Assembly: GCA_933207985.1 (NCBI GenBank)
Contig: OW240921.1
Span: forward strand, 91,178,925-91,242,924
Source: Pelobates cultripes
Lineage: Eukaryota; Chordata; Amphibia; Anura; Pelobatidae
DNA length: 64,000 nucleotides
Direction: 5' to 3'
Under the pieces are notes generated by a model. It ran no database searches. It saw only the letters and a program-made list of their open reading frames with translations, and was not told the DNA's origin. This document shows positions 51,975-64,000 of this stretch, one piece after another. The translations under genes were made by a program, and so were the position numbers. Position 1 is the stretch's first letter. The number at the start of each line of letters is the position of its first letter.

Positions 51975-52529
51975 TTAAAGGAACACTATAGTCACCTAAA
52001 TTACTTTAGCTAAATAAAGCAGTTTTTGTGTATAGATCATTCCCCTGCAATTTCACTGCTCAATTCACTGTCATTTAGGAGTTAAATCACTTTGTTTCTG
52101 TTTATGCAGCCCTAGCCACACCTCCCCTGGCTATGATTGACAGAGCCTGCATGAAAAAAAAAACTGGTTTCACTTTCAAACAGATGTAATTTACCTTAAA
52201 TAATTGTATCTCAATCTCTAAATTGAACTTTAACCACATACAGGAGGCTCTTGCAGGGTCTAGCAAGCTATTAACATAGCAGGGGATAAGAAAATCTTAA
52301 TTAAACAGAACTTGCCATAAAGAAAGCCTAAATAGGGCTCTCTTTACAGGAAGTGTTTATGGAAGGCTGTGCAAGTCACATGCAGGGAAGTGTGACTAGG
52401 GTTCATAAACAAAGGGATTTAACTCCTAAATGGCAGAGGATTGAGCAGTGAGGCTGCAGGGGCATGTTCTATACACCAAAACTGCTTCATTAAGCTAAAG
52501 TTGTTCAGGTGACTATAGTGTCCCTTTAA
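51975..52529. mobile_element. TTAA MITE, 555 bp, long inverted repeats
   Basis: Left TTAAAGGAACACTATAGTC; right in reverse complement TTAAAGGGACACTATAGTC. The similarity runs inward more than 100 bp (CACTGCTCAATTCACTGTCA against GAGGATTGAGCAGTG in complement). Textbook T2-type end. Confidence 0.85.
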
Positions 52530-53137
52530 CAGCTGATATTTATCATGCTGTGATTGCTGGATATTGGTTAGATCTACTGTTGCTTTGCTATTTATATTGC
52601 AACATTTCTCAATACAACACTCTTCACTAGATTGAGTTACATATTAGGTATTTAATTGCACTTATTGTAACTATGTTGCACCCTGTGTGAGCACAGTAGA
52701 TTTAAATCCCCTAGTATTTAGCCATATATATAGCTTCAGGCCAAGCAGTTTGGTGTATGTATGTAGATAGGTTTTGATGTGTTTTTTTCTTTCACGTTTT
52801 TAATCATTAATAAAACTTTATTATTTTCTTAGTTTGAGACATAGTTTTCTGTCTAATCTTATATATGTACTGTTCTTAAAGGGGTACTGGTTTTGCCTCC
52901 TCTCTAGGTAGAGGAGTATTTTTCCCTCATCTCCTTATTTTTTTTTATTTCTTACATATCCCAGGGTTAGGCCCTTTAGTACCCCTGTAACCCTTCCTGT
53001 ACTTTTCACCAGGTTGTTTCCTGGTCAAGAGTACTGTGTATATATTTATTCTGGAGGTCCCTGCAAGCAAACAATATATAACATGCATGGGTGCACTTAA
53101 TGGGAAAACGGGATAGTACCGCAGAGCACCCAAATAC
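52530..53137. other. No gene seen; continuation of the host of the MITE
   Basis: It may be the remainder of the retroelement containing the motif at 51575 (ATTAATAAAACTTTATTATT near 52806 looks like its 3' region). Not firm. Confidence 0.35.
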
Positions 53138-53280
53138 AGAGTTATTAACTAAACTGGGAATTGTCAGGAATTCAAAATGATTTTCTCTAAGTCAACTATA
53201 TTTTCTGTTCATCTATTTTGGTCTAAAACGTGAACTTTACTTTGAATTTCTGGCAGTCCTCACTTTAGTAATTAACCCTG
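53138..53280. mobile_element. Short foldback MITE, ~143 bp
   Basis: GTTATTAACTAAACTGGGAA, TTGTCAGGAATTC on the left match the complement of GAATTTCTGGCAGTCCTCAC and TTTAGTAATTAAC on the right, about 40-bp arms. Fragments occur at 2185-2300. Confidence 0.6.
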
Positions 53281-54222
53281 GTAGCAAAAGAACAAAAAAA
53301 GACCCAAGTCATGGATGAGTAGATTTTTTTAAAAACAGCCGTCACTAAGGGGTTAAAATGTCAATACTAATAATAATGATAATAAAACACAGAATGACAG
53401 TTTCTCAAGCAATATTAGGCAATGTTATCCATTAAACAGACACATGATCAAATAAAAATCAGCCAGTCTAATACGTTAAAAACTATTGAACATAGTTGTA
53501 TCTCCTACAAGACTGATTAAAATCTTCAAAGCATCAGTCCCATGAACAGTACTTCGTTCTATCACTTCACAAATCAATCACACCATGTTGCTACATTCTT
53601 CAGACATTGTTTATTCAAAAAAGAACTTTCCTAATCATGTAATCTGTGCTTTTTCCATGTTTCCTCGCTAAATGGGGCTGCACCTATTTTTCCAATGACA
53701 TTTAAGCCAGGAAAACATTATATTGTGTTATAGGGACATCAAAAGGGATCCAGGAAGCCTCATGATAACCAATTAAAACAGTTATAGGGTGTAACACACC
53801 CTGGTGAACTAATCCCATTTAAACTGTCTCTAAGGTCACAGAGCTAATTGTGAAACTCTGTATTCTCCAGAATGTATTTGTCAAATTAGGCTTAAAATAC
53901 ATGTAAAAAATATTTTAGCCAGATAAACGTATGCTTAGAAAATCCTTGTTTGGATATCGTCATCTGAAGAATAAATGTGTCTCAATGTTTATACTTATGC
54001 AATATTAGGACTGGCTGTTCTTTTAAATTGCTGTTGTTGCCCTAAATGCCATGTGCATCTATTTAAGTCCCCACGACCAGTGTCTGATCACAAATGTCAA
54101 TTAAATAGTGTCTGAATTCAATTAATTTAAATTAAAGTTGAATTAAAATTTTCATAAACCACTGGCTTTGGTTATAGAAACCCTTTCTGGGGTGGTCTGA
54201 CCCCCCAAACATAGAAAATAAA
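53281..54222. other. No gene seen
   Basis: AT-rich unique DNA without long frames. Confidence 0.55.
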
Positions 54223-54602
54223 TTAAAAAGAAACACTAGAATATCTCTGTTCCATTGCCGACTACATGTTCTCTCTGCAGCCAGATCCTCCTTGGCTGAT
54301 GTCTCTTACCGGAGGAGAAGGGAGCTCTGCAAGGATGGACTGAGGGGGGAACAAGGGGAGCACGGGGAAGAGGGCACAAGCGTGCTGGCGTCAGATGATA
54401 ATTTTGCACAGAATTAATATTAACCAGCACAGGATTGTGTTCTGGACAGGCTAATGACGCTGACAAAGGTGGTGGTAGCTAGGGGTTTATTTGATCTCTG
54501 TATGTGCATTTGTTTAAAGAAAAACGATGCACATACAGGCTCCAGGCACCATGACCACTTCAAATCCCTGAAGGGGTCATGGTGCTTGGAGTAACCCTTT
54601 AA
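54223..54602. mobile_element. Probable TTAA MITE
   Basis: It starts TTAAAAAGAAACACTAGAA and ends (reverse complement) TTAAAGGGTTACTCC, with the internal hairpin CCAGGCACCATGACC/GGTCATGGTGCTTGG next to the right end. The left terminus is diverged. Confidence 0.45.
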
Positions 54603-54719
54603 TATTCATATATACCACAGTGTTTCAGGATTAATGATACAATTTATCAAACCAGTAGAATTGCCCTAGAGTTATTGTTTGTGACGTTTATATGGGAAAA
54701 TAGCGCTTTGGTACTTATT

Positions 54720-54965
54720 AGGCAAATTAGGGGCAGAGCTAGCACAAGCCAAACGCAGCTCTGGCCAACCAGCATCTCCTCATAGAGATACATTGAATCA
54801 ATGTATCTCTATAAGGAACTTCAGTCTCTCCATGCAGAGAGTGGAGACACTGAATGGCAGTCACACTGTGCAGCACTGCCCCAGGAAGCACCTTTAGCAG
54901 CCATCTGAAGAGTGGCCAGTGGAAGTATCCCTAGGCTGTAATGTAAAAACTGCATTTTCTTTGAA
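54720..54965. mobile_element. Partial copy of the 26298-type MITE
   Basis: CAGCATCTCCTCATAGAGAT, GGAGACACTGAATG and AGGCTGTAATGTAAAAACTG follow the order in 26298-26900. The outer ends are missing; the right cut abuts the Ngaro remnant. Confidence 0.6.
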
Positions 54966-54969
54966 AAAA

Positions 54970-57590
54970 ATTCATACCATCCCACTGTTGAAACCCCCTC
55001 AAATATTTTATTTCTCCATGAGCCTCAACAGCTGTTAACTAGCCATCAGCCCCGTGCAGGCTGTCATATTCCCAAAGTGACACACGTCTTCCTTCATTTC
55101 CAGCTGCACTGTCCAGAAAAACCCCCAAGCTGTGACAAAACAACAACAAGACACCAAAACATAACACACCAAAACTAGGATGTCAGCATGGGAAATACAG
55201 TTAGGCACCACAAAAACACAGTAAGAACGACAACCAAAACAGCTGCACTTCCTATGAGGAAAAACATACCTAGGGCAAAATTCCCAGCATGCAACATAGA
55301 TGTGAGTCTTGCCTATGACCTTTCTTCCAACTCTTTAAAATGTGTGAAACACAAACCGCTTTAATAACATCCTCCCACCCAAACCTGCTAAACAAAAAGG
55401 ATACTCCAAGAGAGCCAGCGTCCTCCCCAACCTACCTTCATATGACGCCAAACACACGTAAGACCTGAGACACCACCAATGTTGCCAAACCGACACATAG
55501 GATTTCCAAGAGGCCTACAAGGCCACCCCCTAACCAATCTTCTCAAATCTCAGAAACCAAATCCCACAAGTTCGACGGGCATGGTGTCCCAGTCTGCACC
55601 ACCTCTGGAGCCACCTCCTGAAACCGGTTCCACTGAAACCAAGAAAGAGAGTCCGCTATTACGTTCAAGACGCTGGGAACATGAAACGTTACATTTCAAA
55701 CATTGCGTTCCAAGCTGAGCAGAACTAAATGCCTAAACAGCGCTATAACCTGTGGCTACCCAGACATGGAGTGATTAACAACGTGCACCACACTCATATT
55801 GTCCATGTGAACAATAACCTTTCTACTGGCAAACTCTCCACCCCAGAGCTTGACTAGAACCACAACCGAAAAAAGCTCCAGAAACGTCAAGTTGTCCATA
55901 AGATCGTTGTTACACCATGCCCGAAGCCACCACTCAGCGCACCAACACCCCTGAAAATACACTCCGAAGCCCAGAGAACTGGATGCATTGGTGAATAAAT
56001 CCAAATCCACATCCAAGACGGCCAAGCGCAATCAACATGATTAACCATTATACCTACTCAGGAAAGAGCTCCACATCTAGAGATCCTCCCGGTGGCTTTT
56101 TGTAATCCAGATAAAGTGAAACAGATGTTTCACTATGACCGTGGACAAGGACAACCGGTGACTAAAGGCCCTATCCATGTAAAGAAACCTACATGCAAAA
56201 TTAAAATGACTTAACAAAACCTGCAATTGATGTAATTGAACCTTTTTGGAACCCTTAACCAGATCCACCAGGTGCAGGAGCTGCGCCAATTTAACCTCAC
56301 GGAAATACCATCATGTTTAGGATATCGATCGAGACATGGGAGCATCTTTTCCACACTCACTGGCAGCCTCTGTCTGAAGAACGTCGTCCCTGGAGGAATG
56401 AAGCCCCTTCTTACCTTTTTTAAAACAGCGCAACGCTAGGTGAGCTCTTCCACAGTGTAAACATTTATGCCTAAATCTGCAGGATCTGTACCACCTGCAG
56501 TGGCTCTCATTGAAGAGCCAACAAACACCATTACATTGACCCACGATGCACTGGCATGTGCGCCGGCCGCTCCTGGAAAGGGGGCCAGACGACAAGTGGT
56601 CATATGCAGCAGCCATAAGCCGTCTTAAACCCCAAAGTCCATACGTAGACTAAGCGAAACTGCTGGTCAAATCGGAACCAGCCCAGACCCCCGTAAATTT
56701 TATACACCCCCTAAATCAAATCTAAATACCTGAATAAAGTCGTAGACTTCTCGGGAAAATGCAGTGACAGAATGCTTGCAAAAAGGAATCTGCTTACCTT
56801 TATCTCCATCTGCCCCGTCACCGTGTCACGGTCTATCCACGGATTCCCGGTCGGGAGGAACCAGGGACAAGAGGTCCACATACTCACCTCTGAAGATTTT
56901 ATCCCAGATGTCCAGTGGGACATGCATCCCCAGAGGGGAAAATTTACAGTCCTGCAAATACGGATGCACAGCCCCAGCGAAACGACCCCTTGACACATCC
57001 TCAGAGGGAACTGTAGTAGTCCCATGACACATGGGACTGAGGGAAGAAGCCTGAGAGTCCGCCCCCCAGGCAGCCTATCCAATACAGCCCTCAATAAACT
57101 AACTGCTTCACCCCCTTGGCTTGAAAAAGACGAGTGTGGGCTGCAAGATCTTCCACGGGAGTGCCGCCATTGAGCTCACCGTCATCTTGGGTCTGCTCAC
57201 CACTGGTTTTCCCAGATCACCTCCTCGGGACCACCTATCCCGCCGATGTTGCCTGGGTTCCGAATCCTCCGGCACCGCCATCCCAACTCCGCCTTAGAAC
57301 GTGATCGATGTGCCTCGCCGGGATCGGTGATAAACGCAATGGAGGTCTGGAATGCCTGGCCCTCTGTCGGCAAACTCCAGTGCTGGCCTCCACCAACTCA
57401 TCTACAGTGGCCCTGGGAGCCATCTGCACCCCAGACACCAACACCTCCTAGGCACCCCGACTGTGAGACTCCTGGAATACCTGCAGAAGCCTCTGCAGGT
57501 CAGCAGCCGATATGGATGATGTGCTTGCCACTGGTGAAGGGTTGTGGAACAGGTAATGGCAACACAAAAAGGACTAAACTGTTTATTTTC
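54970..57590 (-). pseudogene. Decayed Ngaro-type element, most of the RT deleted
   Basis: Read on the minus strand from 57590: a Gag start (ISAADLQRLLQVFQESHSRG), the conserved Gag block (SPLGMHVPLDIWDKIFRGEY, 56950-56860), and fingers C-x7-C-x5-C-x3-H and C-x2-C-x3-H-x4-C (CWLFNESHC onward, 56525-56430). Then, at about 56310, the sequence jumps to the end of the RT (KLAQLLHLVDLVKGSKKVQL against KLHALQRLVDTVGKARKVTL in the intact copy). RNase H follows with DLFTNASSSLGFGVYF (the motif's second Asp region changed), LTFLELFSVVV, HMDNMSVVHVVN and NVIADSLSWFQWNRF, then recombinase pieces (SWKSYVSVWQ, FGWEDVIKA, EVQLF-SFLLCFCGA) to about 54970. About 290 RT codons are gone, and stops are frequent. 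Confidence 0.85.
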
Positions 57591-58109
57591 CTTCTCTATG
57601 CCCTACCAGTAGGCACCAGTCCAAACAAAACTACAGTCAGGGTCCCTCAACTGTTCCTGCCATTGTTAATTCTCCTCCCTTCTCAGCTCCTTAAACTCCT
57701 TAAACTTTGTAACATTGTAATCCAGCCCACCATCCATAGGCAGCAGTCATGCTCCCCCTTTCCACGTTGTCCAGGGGGAAACTTTATGTATCTCACACAG
57801 GAGGCTGCTGGCATGGTGGGAATGTTGTATATCGGCATTAGTAACACCTGAGCAGAAGAAATTAATTGTTCCCTATTGTCAGCATATGTGAAAGAAGGCT
57901 ATTATCAGTAAGAGGAATGCGAGTAGAGCTGCATAAATAAAGTAATATAATTGAGCATTGAGACAACAGAGATATGATCTATGCACCAAAAAAAACATGT
58001 ATTAAGCTGCAGTGGTTTTGGTGCTTTTAACCATTTGTACATTTATTTATTTGTTTACACTTCCTATTTGGTGTTCAGATGGATAGATGAACACCTGTCT
58101 TTGCCTATG
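57591..58109. other. No gene seen; possible 5' part of the Ngaro remnant
   Basis: On the minus strand AAAATAAACAGTTTAGTCC (57570-57590 area) recalls the AATAAA part of the B repeat, so terminal-repeat sequence may extend here. TTTTGGTGCTTTTAACC at 58016 resembles a MITE end. Confidence 0.3.
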
Positions 58110-58111
58110 TA

Positions 58112-59709
58112 CAGGTGATACTCGAAAAATTAGAATATCGTGCAAAAGTTCATTTTTTTCAGTAATGCAATGTAAAATGGGGAAACTAATATATGAGATA
58201 GACCCATTACATGCAAAGCAAGATAGTTCAAGCCATGATTTGTCATAAGTGCGATGATTATGGCTTACAGCTCATGAAAACCCCACATCCACAATCTCAG
58301 TAAATTAGATTATTGTGAAAAGGTGCAATATTCTAGGCTCACAGTGTCCCACTCTAATCAGCTAAGTAAGCCATAACACATGCAAAGGGTTTCTGAGCCT
58401 TTAAATGGTCTCTCAGTCTGGTTCAGTAGGAATCACAATCATGGGGAAGACTGCTGACCTGACAGTTGTGCAGAAAACCATCATTGACACCCTCCATAAG
58501 GAGGGAAAGCCTCAAAAGGTAATTGTGAAGGAAGTTGGATGTTCCCAAAGTGCTGTATCAAAGCACATTAATATAAAGTTATGTGGAAGGGAAAAGTGTG
58601 GAAGAAAAAGGTGCACAAGCAGCAGGGATGACCGCAGCCTGGAGAGGATTGTCAGGAAAAGGCCATTCAAATGTGTTGGGGACTTTCACAAGGAGTGGAC
58701 TGAGGCTGGAGTCAGTGCATCAAGAGCCACCACACACAGACGGATCCTGGACATGGGCTTCAGATGTCGTATTCCTCTTGTCAAGCCGCTCCTGAACAAC
58801 AAACAATGTCAGAAGCGTCTTACCTGGGCTAAAGAAAAACAGACCTGGTCTGTTGCTCAGTGGTCCAAAGTCCTCTTTTCTGATGAGAGCAACTTTTGCA
58901 TCTCATTTGGAAACCAAAGACCCAGAGTCTGGAGGAAGAATGGAGAGGCACACACTGCAAGATGATTGAAGTCCAGTGTGACGTTTCCACAGTCTGTGTT
59001 GATTTGGGGAGCCATGTCTTCTGATGGCATTGGTCCACTGTGCTTCATTAAGTCCAGGGTCAACGCAGCCATCTACCAGGAGATTTTGGAGCACTTCATG
59101 CTTCCTTCCGCAGACGAGCTTTATGGGGATGCTGACTTAATTTTCCAGCAGGACCTGCCAAAAGCACCAAAGCCTGGTTCAATGACCATGGTGAGATTAC
59201 TGTGCTTAATTGGCCAGCAAACTCACCTGACCTGAACCCCATAGAGAATCTATGGGTTATTGCCAAGAGAAAGATGAGAGACATGAGACCGAACAATGCA
59301 GAAGAGCTGAAGGCCGCTATTGAAGCATCCTGGTCTTCCATAACACCTCAGCAGTGCCACAGGCTGATAGCTTCCATGCCACTCTGCATTGAGGCAGTAA
59401 TTGCTGCAAAAGGGGCCCAAACCAAGTACTGAGTCCATATGCATGCTTATACTTTTCAGAGGTCCGATATTGTTCTATGTACACTCCTTGTTTTATTGAT
59501 TGCATGTAATATTCTAATTTACTGAGATTGTGGATTTGGAGTTTTCATGAGCTGTAAACCTTAATCATCGCACTTATGACAAATCACGGCTTGAACTATC
59601 TTGCTTTGCATGTAATGCGTCTATCTCATATATTAGTTTCCCCTTTTACGTTGCATTACTGAAATAAATTAACTTTTGCACGATATTCACATTTTTCGAG
59701 TATTACCTG
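58112..59709 (+). mobile_element. Tc1-like transposon, full length, inactive
   Basis: The inverted ends (CAGGTGATACTCGAAAAAT and CAGGTAATACTCGAAAAAT) continue as long arms of about 200 bp. TA flanks at 58110-58111 and 59710-59711. 1598 bp. Arm-to-arm identity is high, but the transposase is broken. Confidence 0.92.
58441..59432 (+). pseudogene. Tc1 transposase (DD34E lineage), stop and 13-nt deletion
   Basis: Start at 58441 (MGKTADLTVVQKTIIDTLHK); an in-frame Met at 58405 is upstream noise. The paired-like domain includes GCSQSAVSKHI. The first Asp is in VLFSDESNF. A stop follows HTAR at 58963, but the frame continues with SVLIWGAMSSDGIGPLCFI and LIFQQDL (second Asp codon 59152-59154). The frame then shifts and resumes as NWPANSPDLNPIENLW with the Glu at 59244-59246. 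Asp and Glu codons are 92 nt apart where a DD34E enzyme has 105, so 13 nt are lost, including the usual AxAHTA part. The C-terminus runs to AAKGAQTKY-stop at 59432. Non-functional, though only two lesions are obvious. Confidence 0.88.
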
Positions 59710-59711
59710 TA

Positions 59712-62244
59712 TATAATGTTTCAGTTTTAATAATTGTGCATAATAAAACAAGACATGTTGTCTTTAAAAACAATATTTTATTACATTGATGGATGACAGA
59801 CAGAGACAATGAAAGTATGAAAATATCATAGATTAACAAAATGTTAATAGCACAATAGCGCGAAACTACCAAGACCTTAAATGGTGCATTTTGAAAAAAA
59901 TTCAGAAATATATATATTTTTTTTATTAAGTACTTTATGAGCAAGCTAAGCTTACTCTAGCAGCACATTTTAATATATAAATATATATGGCCATTATGCA
60001 TACCTCAGAGTGTTGTGAAATAAAGTCTGTAAATGAACAATGCCCTAAATTTTCACTTCCAATAAACTTGGGGAAATCCCTCGAGTATTCAGACCACTGT
60101 ATGTTATCTGTATGTAGCTTTTAAGTCTATGTCTTCTTTGTATATAATTATGATCCTATTCCTGTACTTACATTACTTACATAGCACGTTTAGCTCCCTG
60201 TGTAAGGATTTTTCAATAAATCTTATAATTAATTTATATGTATATAGTTTAAAAATGTACTATAATAAATAGTGAAAATGTCTTCGTCCTTAGTTTATTT
60301 CAGCCTTGGTGAATGAATCACGGAATTTCATTTCAAGTTTGAATGTTAAATGTCTAGTCTTTTGTTTGGTGTTGGAGTCTTCCACTGCTGCCAAAATGAG
60401 GAATTAGTTTCCGGCTCATTTTGGGTTCATAAGGAACTTAACGTTGCCAGATCAGGAGATCCTTGAATGTTCTCCCATTTGTGCTTAAAATCACAGACAC
60501 GGACATAATATTTACAGTGTTTTCCAATATGATTGCAGTTTTGTATTTCTGGACCTCCACACATAAATCTGATTATGATAACCGGCTTTGATTAAAAATA
60601 CACTAACTTCTAGAAACATAACTTGAGCTGTGAAATTAAAACTGAGCGGGGAAGTAAAATATTATATAGAAAGATATGATTTTAAACCTCCAGTGTCACA
60701 ACAGTACGTTTAAGTCATAAATGCAAACCTTTCGCGTATATTGGATGATTTATTATAAAAATCAAATCCCACCGTTTTTTTTTATAAATTTCGTGTCCTT
60801 GAAAATCACACGGGGCACATTTGTAAATGTATGTTTTACAGTTAAAAAATGAGACATTCTAAAATAAAAAATGGTAGACAGTTAAGAGAGGAAGTATGAC
60901 AAGTCTAAAAGATGAGAGCACTATAAATCTTACACCGTGGAGTGAGCTAACTCGGTGAATACAATTGTGCAGTAACCCTTAATTCCTAAAGAGTTATGGG
61001 AATTTTTAAAGAATGGCTTTCAAATTGCTTGCAAGTTTTCTACGGCAATATAGAAGTTAATAAAATCCTATCTGTATATCATTAGGTGCAGATACTAGCA
61101 GTTCATTGAAAAATATGTGTCTTTTCTGGGAATCAGAAAAAAAAATGCTAGACAAAAACCGTTGAAAAATATTTGGACCACATGGATACAAATGCCCATC
61201 TTTTTTCAAGCAAAATACATTTGTCTGTGAAGTTCTGGGAATTATCCACATACATTTTTCCCAAAGCACAAGTCATTGTCGGGCTTCTGCTGATCAAGTA
61301 TGGGAAACGTACAGACTTTAGTAAGCAGTTTCTCAAATGCCTTTTTCCATTCCATTGTAAAACGAGTTGGCAAAAAGGAACGACAAAAGAACAGGAACAA
61401 AATGAGAACCCAAAAAGACTTATCTCGCACATCAAAATATTTTCACCAGACATTCATATTTTCTTTCTTTTTTTATTTGAGCTTTTCAAGCAAGTCATTC
61501 TTTGGTCATCTTGTTAAAAGAAAAAAAAAACATTACACTATGCAAAAAGAATAAAACAAAAATATAGCACATTCTTAAGCCAAATACTAGTGTTGATTAG
61601 TTGCATAGAACACATTTTTATATGCATGGGATTATCTCATATATTACTTAGCAGATCACTATCATCAAAAAAACACAGATCTCGGTGGGCCCTTATCTAA
61701 TTTTAGAAAATATAATTTACAGTTTAATCTGTGATAGCCAAACTAACACAAAGTGTTACCTAGATCTCTATGTGTACATATGTAAATGGAAAGAACAACG
61801 CTGTATTTGATTATTTACATAACTTTAGTAATTAGTAATAGGACCTAAAAATATACAGAAAACTAAATAGTCAAGTCAACATTGAAAGTCTTTGCTCTGT
61901 TCTGAAAAGTAATAAAAATCCTCATGACATAATACGCTGTAAAATCCCAACAAACATTACAGCAGAAAGCAGAATGTCTATCAAAAACCCAGGTTACATG
62001 TTTCTAAGAGGATTACATCCAATTCTCAAATGCACGTAACATGAAGCACATGGAAAACCACCATATACCAGCAGAGATAATCAAGGAAGATATCTATAAT
62101 CATATAATCATAAATGTCTATCATGTAAATCCTATAGCCATACATTCAGAAGGCTTGATAAAGGCACTGTTGAACTGAAATGTTGCCTTTTTTGGTAGAG
62201 AATACAGTATTACTACTTACTTTCCGAGTCATTCTATATAGCCC
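59712..62244. other. No gene seen
   Basis: 2.5 kb of AT-rich unique DNA. The overlapping open frames at 61057-61554 on both strands have no conserved motif and read as noise. It may be host intergenic or intronic sequence. Confidence 0.5.
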
Positions 62245-62392
62245 AATGCAGGGGTGCCCAGTGGGTAGATCCCCAGATATTGTAGAACTACAACTTCCAT
62301 AATGCTTTACATGCCTTTGGAATGCCTTTAGAATGGCAAAGCATCATGGAATCTGTCATTTTAACACATCTGGGGATTTACCTTTTGCCCTA
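62245..62392. mobile_element. Foldback MITE, second copy of the 27297 family
   Basis: GGGTGCCCAGTGGGTAGATC, CCCCAGATATTGTAGAACTA on the left against ACATCTGGGGATTTACC on the right; the arms flank CATAATGC/GCATCATGG. Confidence 0.6.
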
Positions 62393-62489
62393 ATGGATAT
62401 GTAAAAAATAGGTGCTTGATCGTTGCAACTTTACAACCACTCAGCTGTTGATAAACATGCAAACTGCCGCCATTATTTTTCACCAGCCC

Positions 62490-62720
62490 TAAATTTTTAT
62501 TATTTATAAAGCGCCAACAAATTCTGTAGTGCTGTACAACAGGTGGACTAACAGACAAGTATTTGCAACAAGATGAGTTGGACGCACTGGACAGAGGGTG
62601 TTGAGGGCCCTACTCAAAAAACAACATTACATTTTAGAGGGACTGGGGTAAAGTGTCACCAGAGGTAAAGGTAGGAGGTATTTAATGTCTGTGAAAAAGT
62701 AGGTTACTAGAATAGTTTAC
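62490..62720. repeat. Dispersed repeat related to 38985-39145
   Basis: TTATAAAGCGCCAACAAATT, GTAGTGCTGTACAACAGGTG, GGCCCTACTCAA and TTTTAGAGGGACTGGGGTAA. Likely a LINE 3' end or SINE body. Confidence 0.5.
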
Positions 62721-64000
62721 AGTGAAGGGTTAGTTTTTTTGGATGACACAGTTGCAGGAGAGGAAGCCAAGTGGGTTACCAAGGTGCGGGGAGGGAAAGC
62801 TATAAGCAGTTTAATTAATAGAAGTTAATAGAAGGAGTTTTTAATGATCTTTTCGAGGAAATGAGACTGAGTGGGAGTCTAACAGAGCAGGGAAGGGAGT
62901 TCCATAAGAATAACGCTGTTGTAGAGAAGTCTTCAAGGGTCATAAGCACACATCCATCTGTGCGTGCAACACAGTGATGTTTAAATTCATTTCCATGGTA
63001 TTGACTAATTGTACCAGGTTAACCAGACATACAATATTAATAGAAAACTAAAAATAGTTGCAAATAAAATAGCACAACCCAGTTGTGCAAAATTCTCCTG
63101 TGTGACAGTTCTACTTTCGATATGCAATGTCGAGGGTCAAGGATAATATCCGATTTTACCTGAAATGGACATTTGTAATAGACAGATTTTATTTGCTTTA
63201 ATTACTCATTTTAATTATTACATATCAAAAATATAATAAATACGTTTCAAGATGAAACTCGGCCCCCAGTTTTGACAAGAAATGGAAAATAAACATTAAA
63301 TTCTCCAACGTAGAAAGTCTAGTTCTAAGAGCTATTTGTAAGATGATTTCGTCTTTGTGAAACAACTATTTTTACAGGATGAAATCACTGTTAGTGATTT
63401 TCTCAAACAAAGCCAACATTCCAAGTCTAACAAATCGCCTATCAAATTATGACAGACAACTCTACACCCTAAAGGCGTCTTATGATTAACTTAATTGTTC
63501 CTAATCAACAACTGGTATGTTTTAACCAAAAATTGTCAATATTGGAATCATTGCAGGGTTATGTAAATATGATATACATCATTCCGAATCATGTGCACAG
63601 AGTAAGAACATTTAATTGGACACAATGATAAATGAGTACATTTCAACGCAGAAGGACAGGTTTATATTGCAAGCTATTCAAAGAATGGGGATGTCGAGTG
63701 TACTTATTTATGTTTCTCTGTTTTGTTTTTCTCTTTTATTTTACCGCTCCCTTAGCGGCTAGGAGTTGACGCACATATCATACAGTCCAGTGAACTGAGA
63801 CCCAATTAGCAGGAGCAGTAGGAGATGGAATATGTAGACATCAGAATTACGGGTATGCAGTGGGTATGGTTTGAGTTAGGATGAGGTGAAGAACAGTCAA
63901 TGATCTTGGAAGAAATGAGAGATTGTAATGAGGTCAGAAGGATATCAAGCATGTGGACATTTATTAAGTGTGTTAACTCTGTGTGCATACTTGTTTCAAT
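62721..64000. other. No gene seen
   Basis: Unique AT-rich DNA to the window edge; no ORF above 60 codons and no repeat end recognised. Confidence 0.5.

Noticed and set aside
57246..57851. 201-codon plus-strand open frame
   Set aside because: It lies antisense to the decayed Gag region of the minus-strand Ngaro element and has no motif of its own.
61057..61554. Overlapping open frames on both strands in the right flank
   Set aside because: Composition follows the AT-rich DNA, several frames are open at once, and no motif is visible.

Overview
The window looks like transposon-dense intergenic or intronic DNA from a vertebrate, most likely a frog. The clues are several Tc1/mariner lineages, TTAA-flanked MITEs that open with TTAAAGG (the hallmark of the T2/Kolobok-type MITEs known from Xenopus), L1 and CR1/L2 LINE pieces, hAT-type elements stuffed with (TG)n/(CA)n, solo LTRs, and two copies of a tyrosine-recombinase retrotransposon. 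I found no host gene exon that I can support. Nearly all coding capacity belongs to mobile elements.

Layout. 495-2063: Tc1-like element with DD37E spacing and a broken transposase. 2305-11370: long minus-strand L1, split at the RT active site by a 2.76 kb satellite-bearing insert (4105-6862) and in its 5' UTR by a hairpin retroposon with a 15-bp target duplication (10239-10651). 14361-15946: a TTAA MITE, then a 3'-truncated Tc1. 16316-19473: a DD36E-spaced Tc1 interrupted by a solo LTR, a CR1-like LINE end and a hAT-like element. 22462-23248: retroposon with a 17-bp target duplication and a hammerhead-like motif. 24480-24945: probable solo end of a Ngaro-type element. 26298-28405: cluster of TTAA MITEs.

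The centrepiece is 29324-36043, a near-intact Ngaro-type (DIRS-group) retrotransposon. It encodes a Gag-like protein with CCCH and CCHC fingers, reverse transcriptase-RNase H, a tyrosine recombinase with its R-H-R-Y set, and an SGNH-type hydrolase. It is bounded by split direct repeats in the order A1-genes-B1-A2-B2. B1 and B2 read as identical, so the copy is young. In the known model Gag packages the RNA, RT-RNase H makes cDNA that circularises through the split repeats, and the recombinase integrates the circle without an obvious target duplication; the job of the hydrolase is unknown. A second, dead relative lies on the minus strand at 54970-57590 with most of its RT deleted.

40029-45972 is a tandem duplication of a TG/CA-rich repeat. 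Copy 1 alone later received a 2.6 kb hAT-like element (itself carrying an LTR and a MITE) and a 290-bp solo LTR; copy 2 supplies the empty sites. 47660-49289 holds a 5'-truncated L1 end and a 327-bp-period repeat carrying the best hammerhead ribozyme candidate (49005-49078). 49464-51199 is another hAT-like element with a perfect 8-bp target duplication. 58112-59709 is a full-length Tc1 with a dead transposase. The remaining stretches hold no gene that I can recognise.
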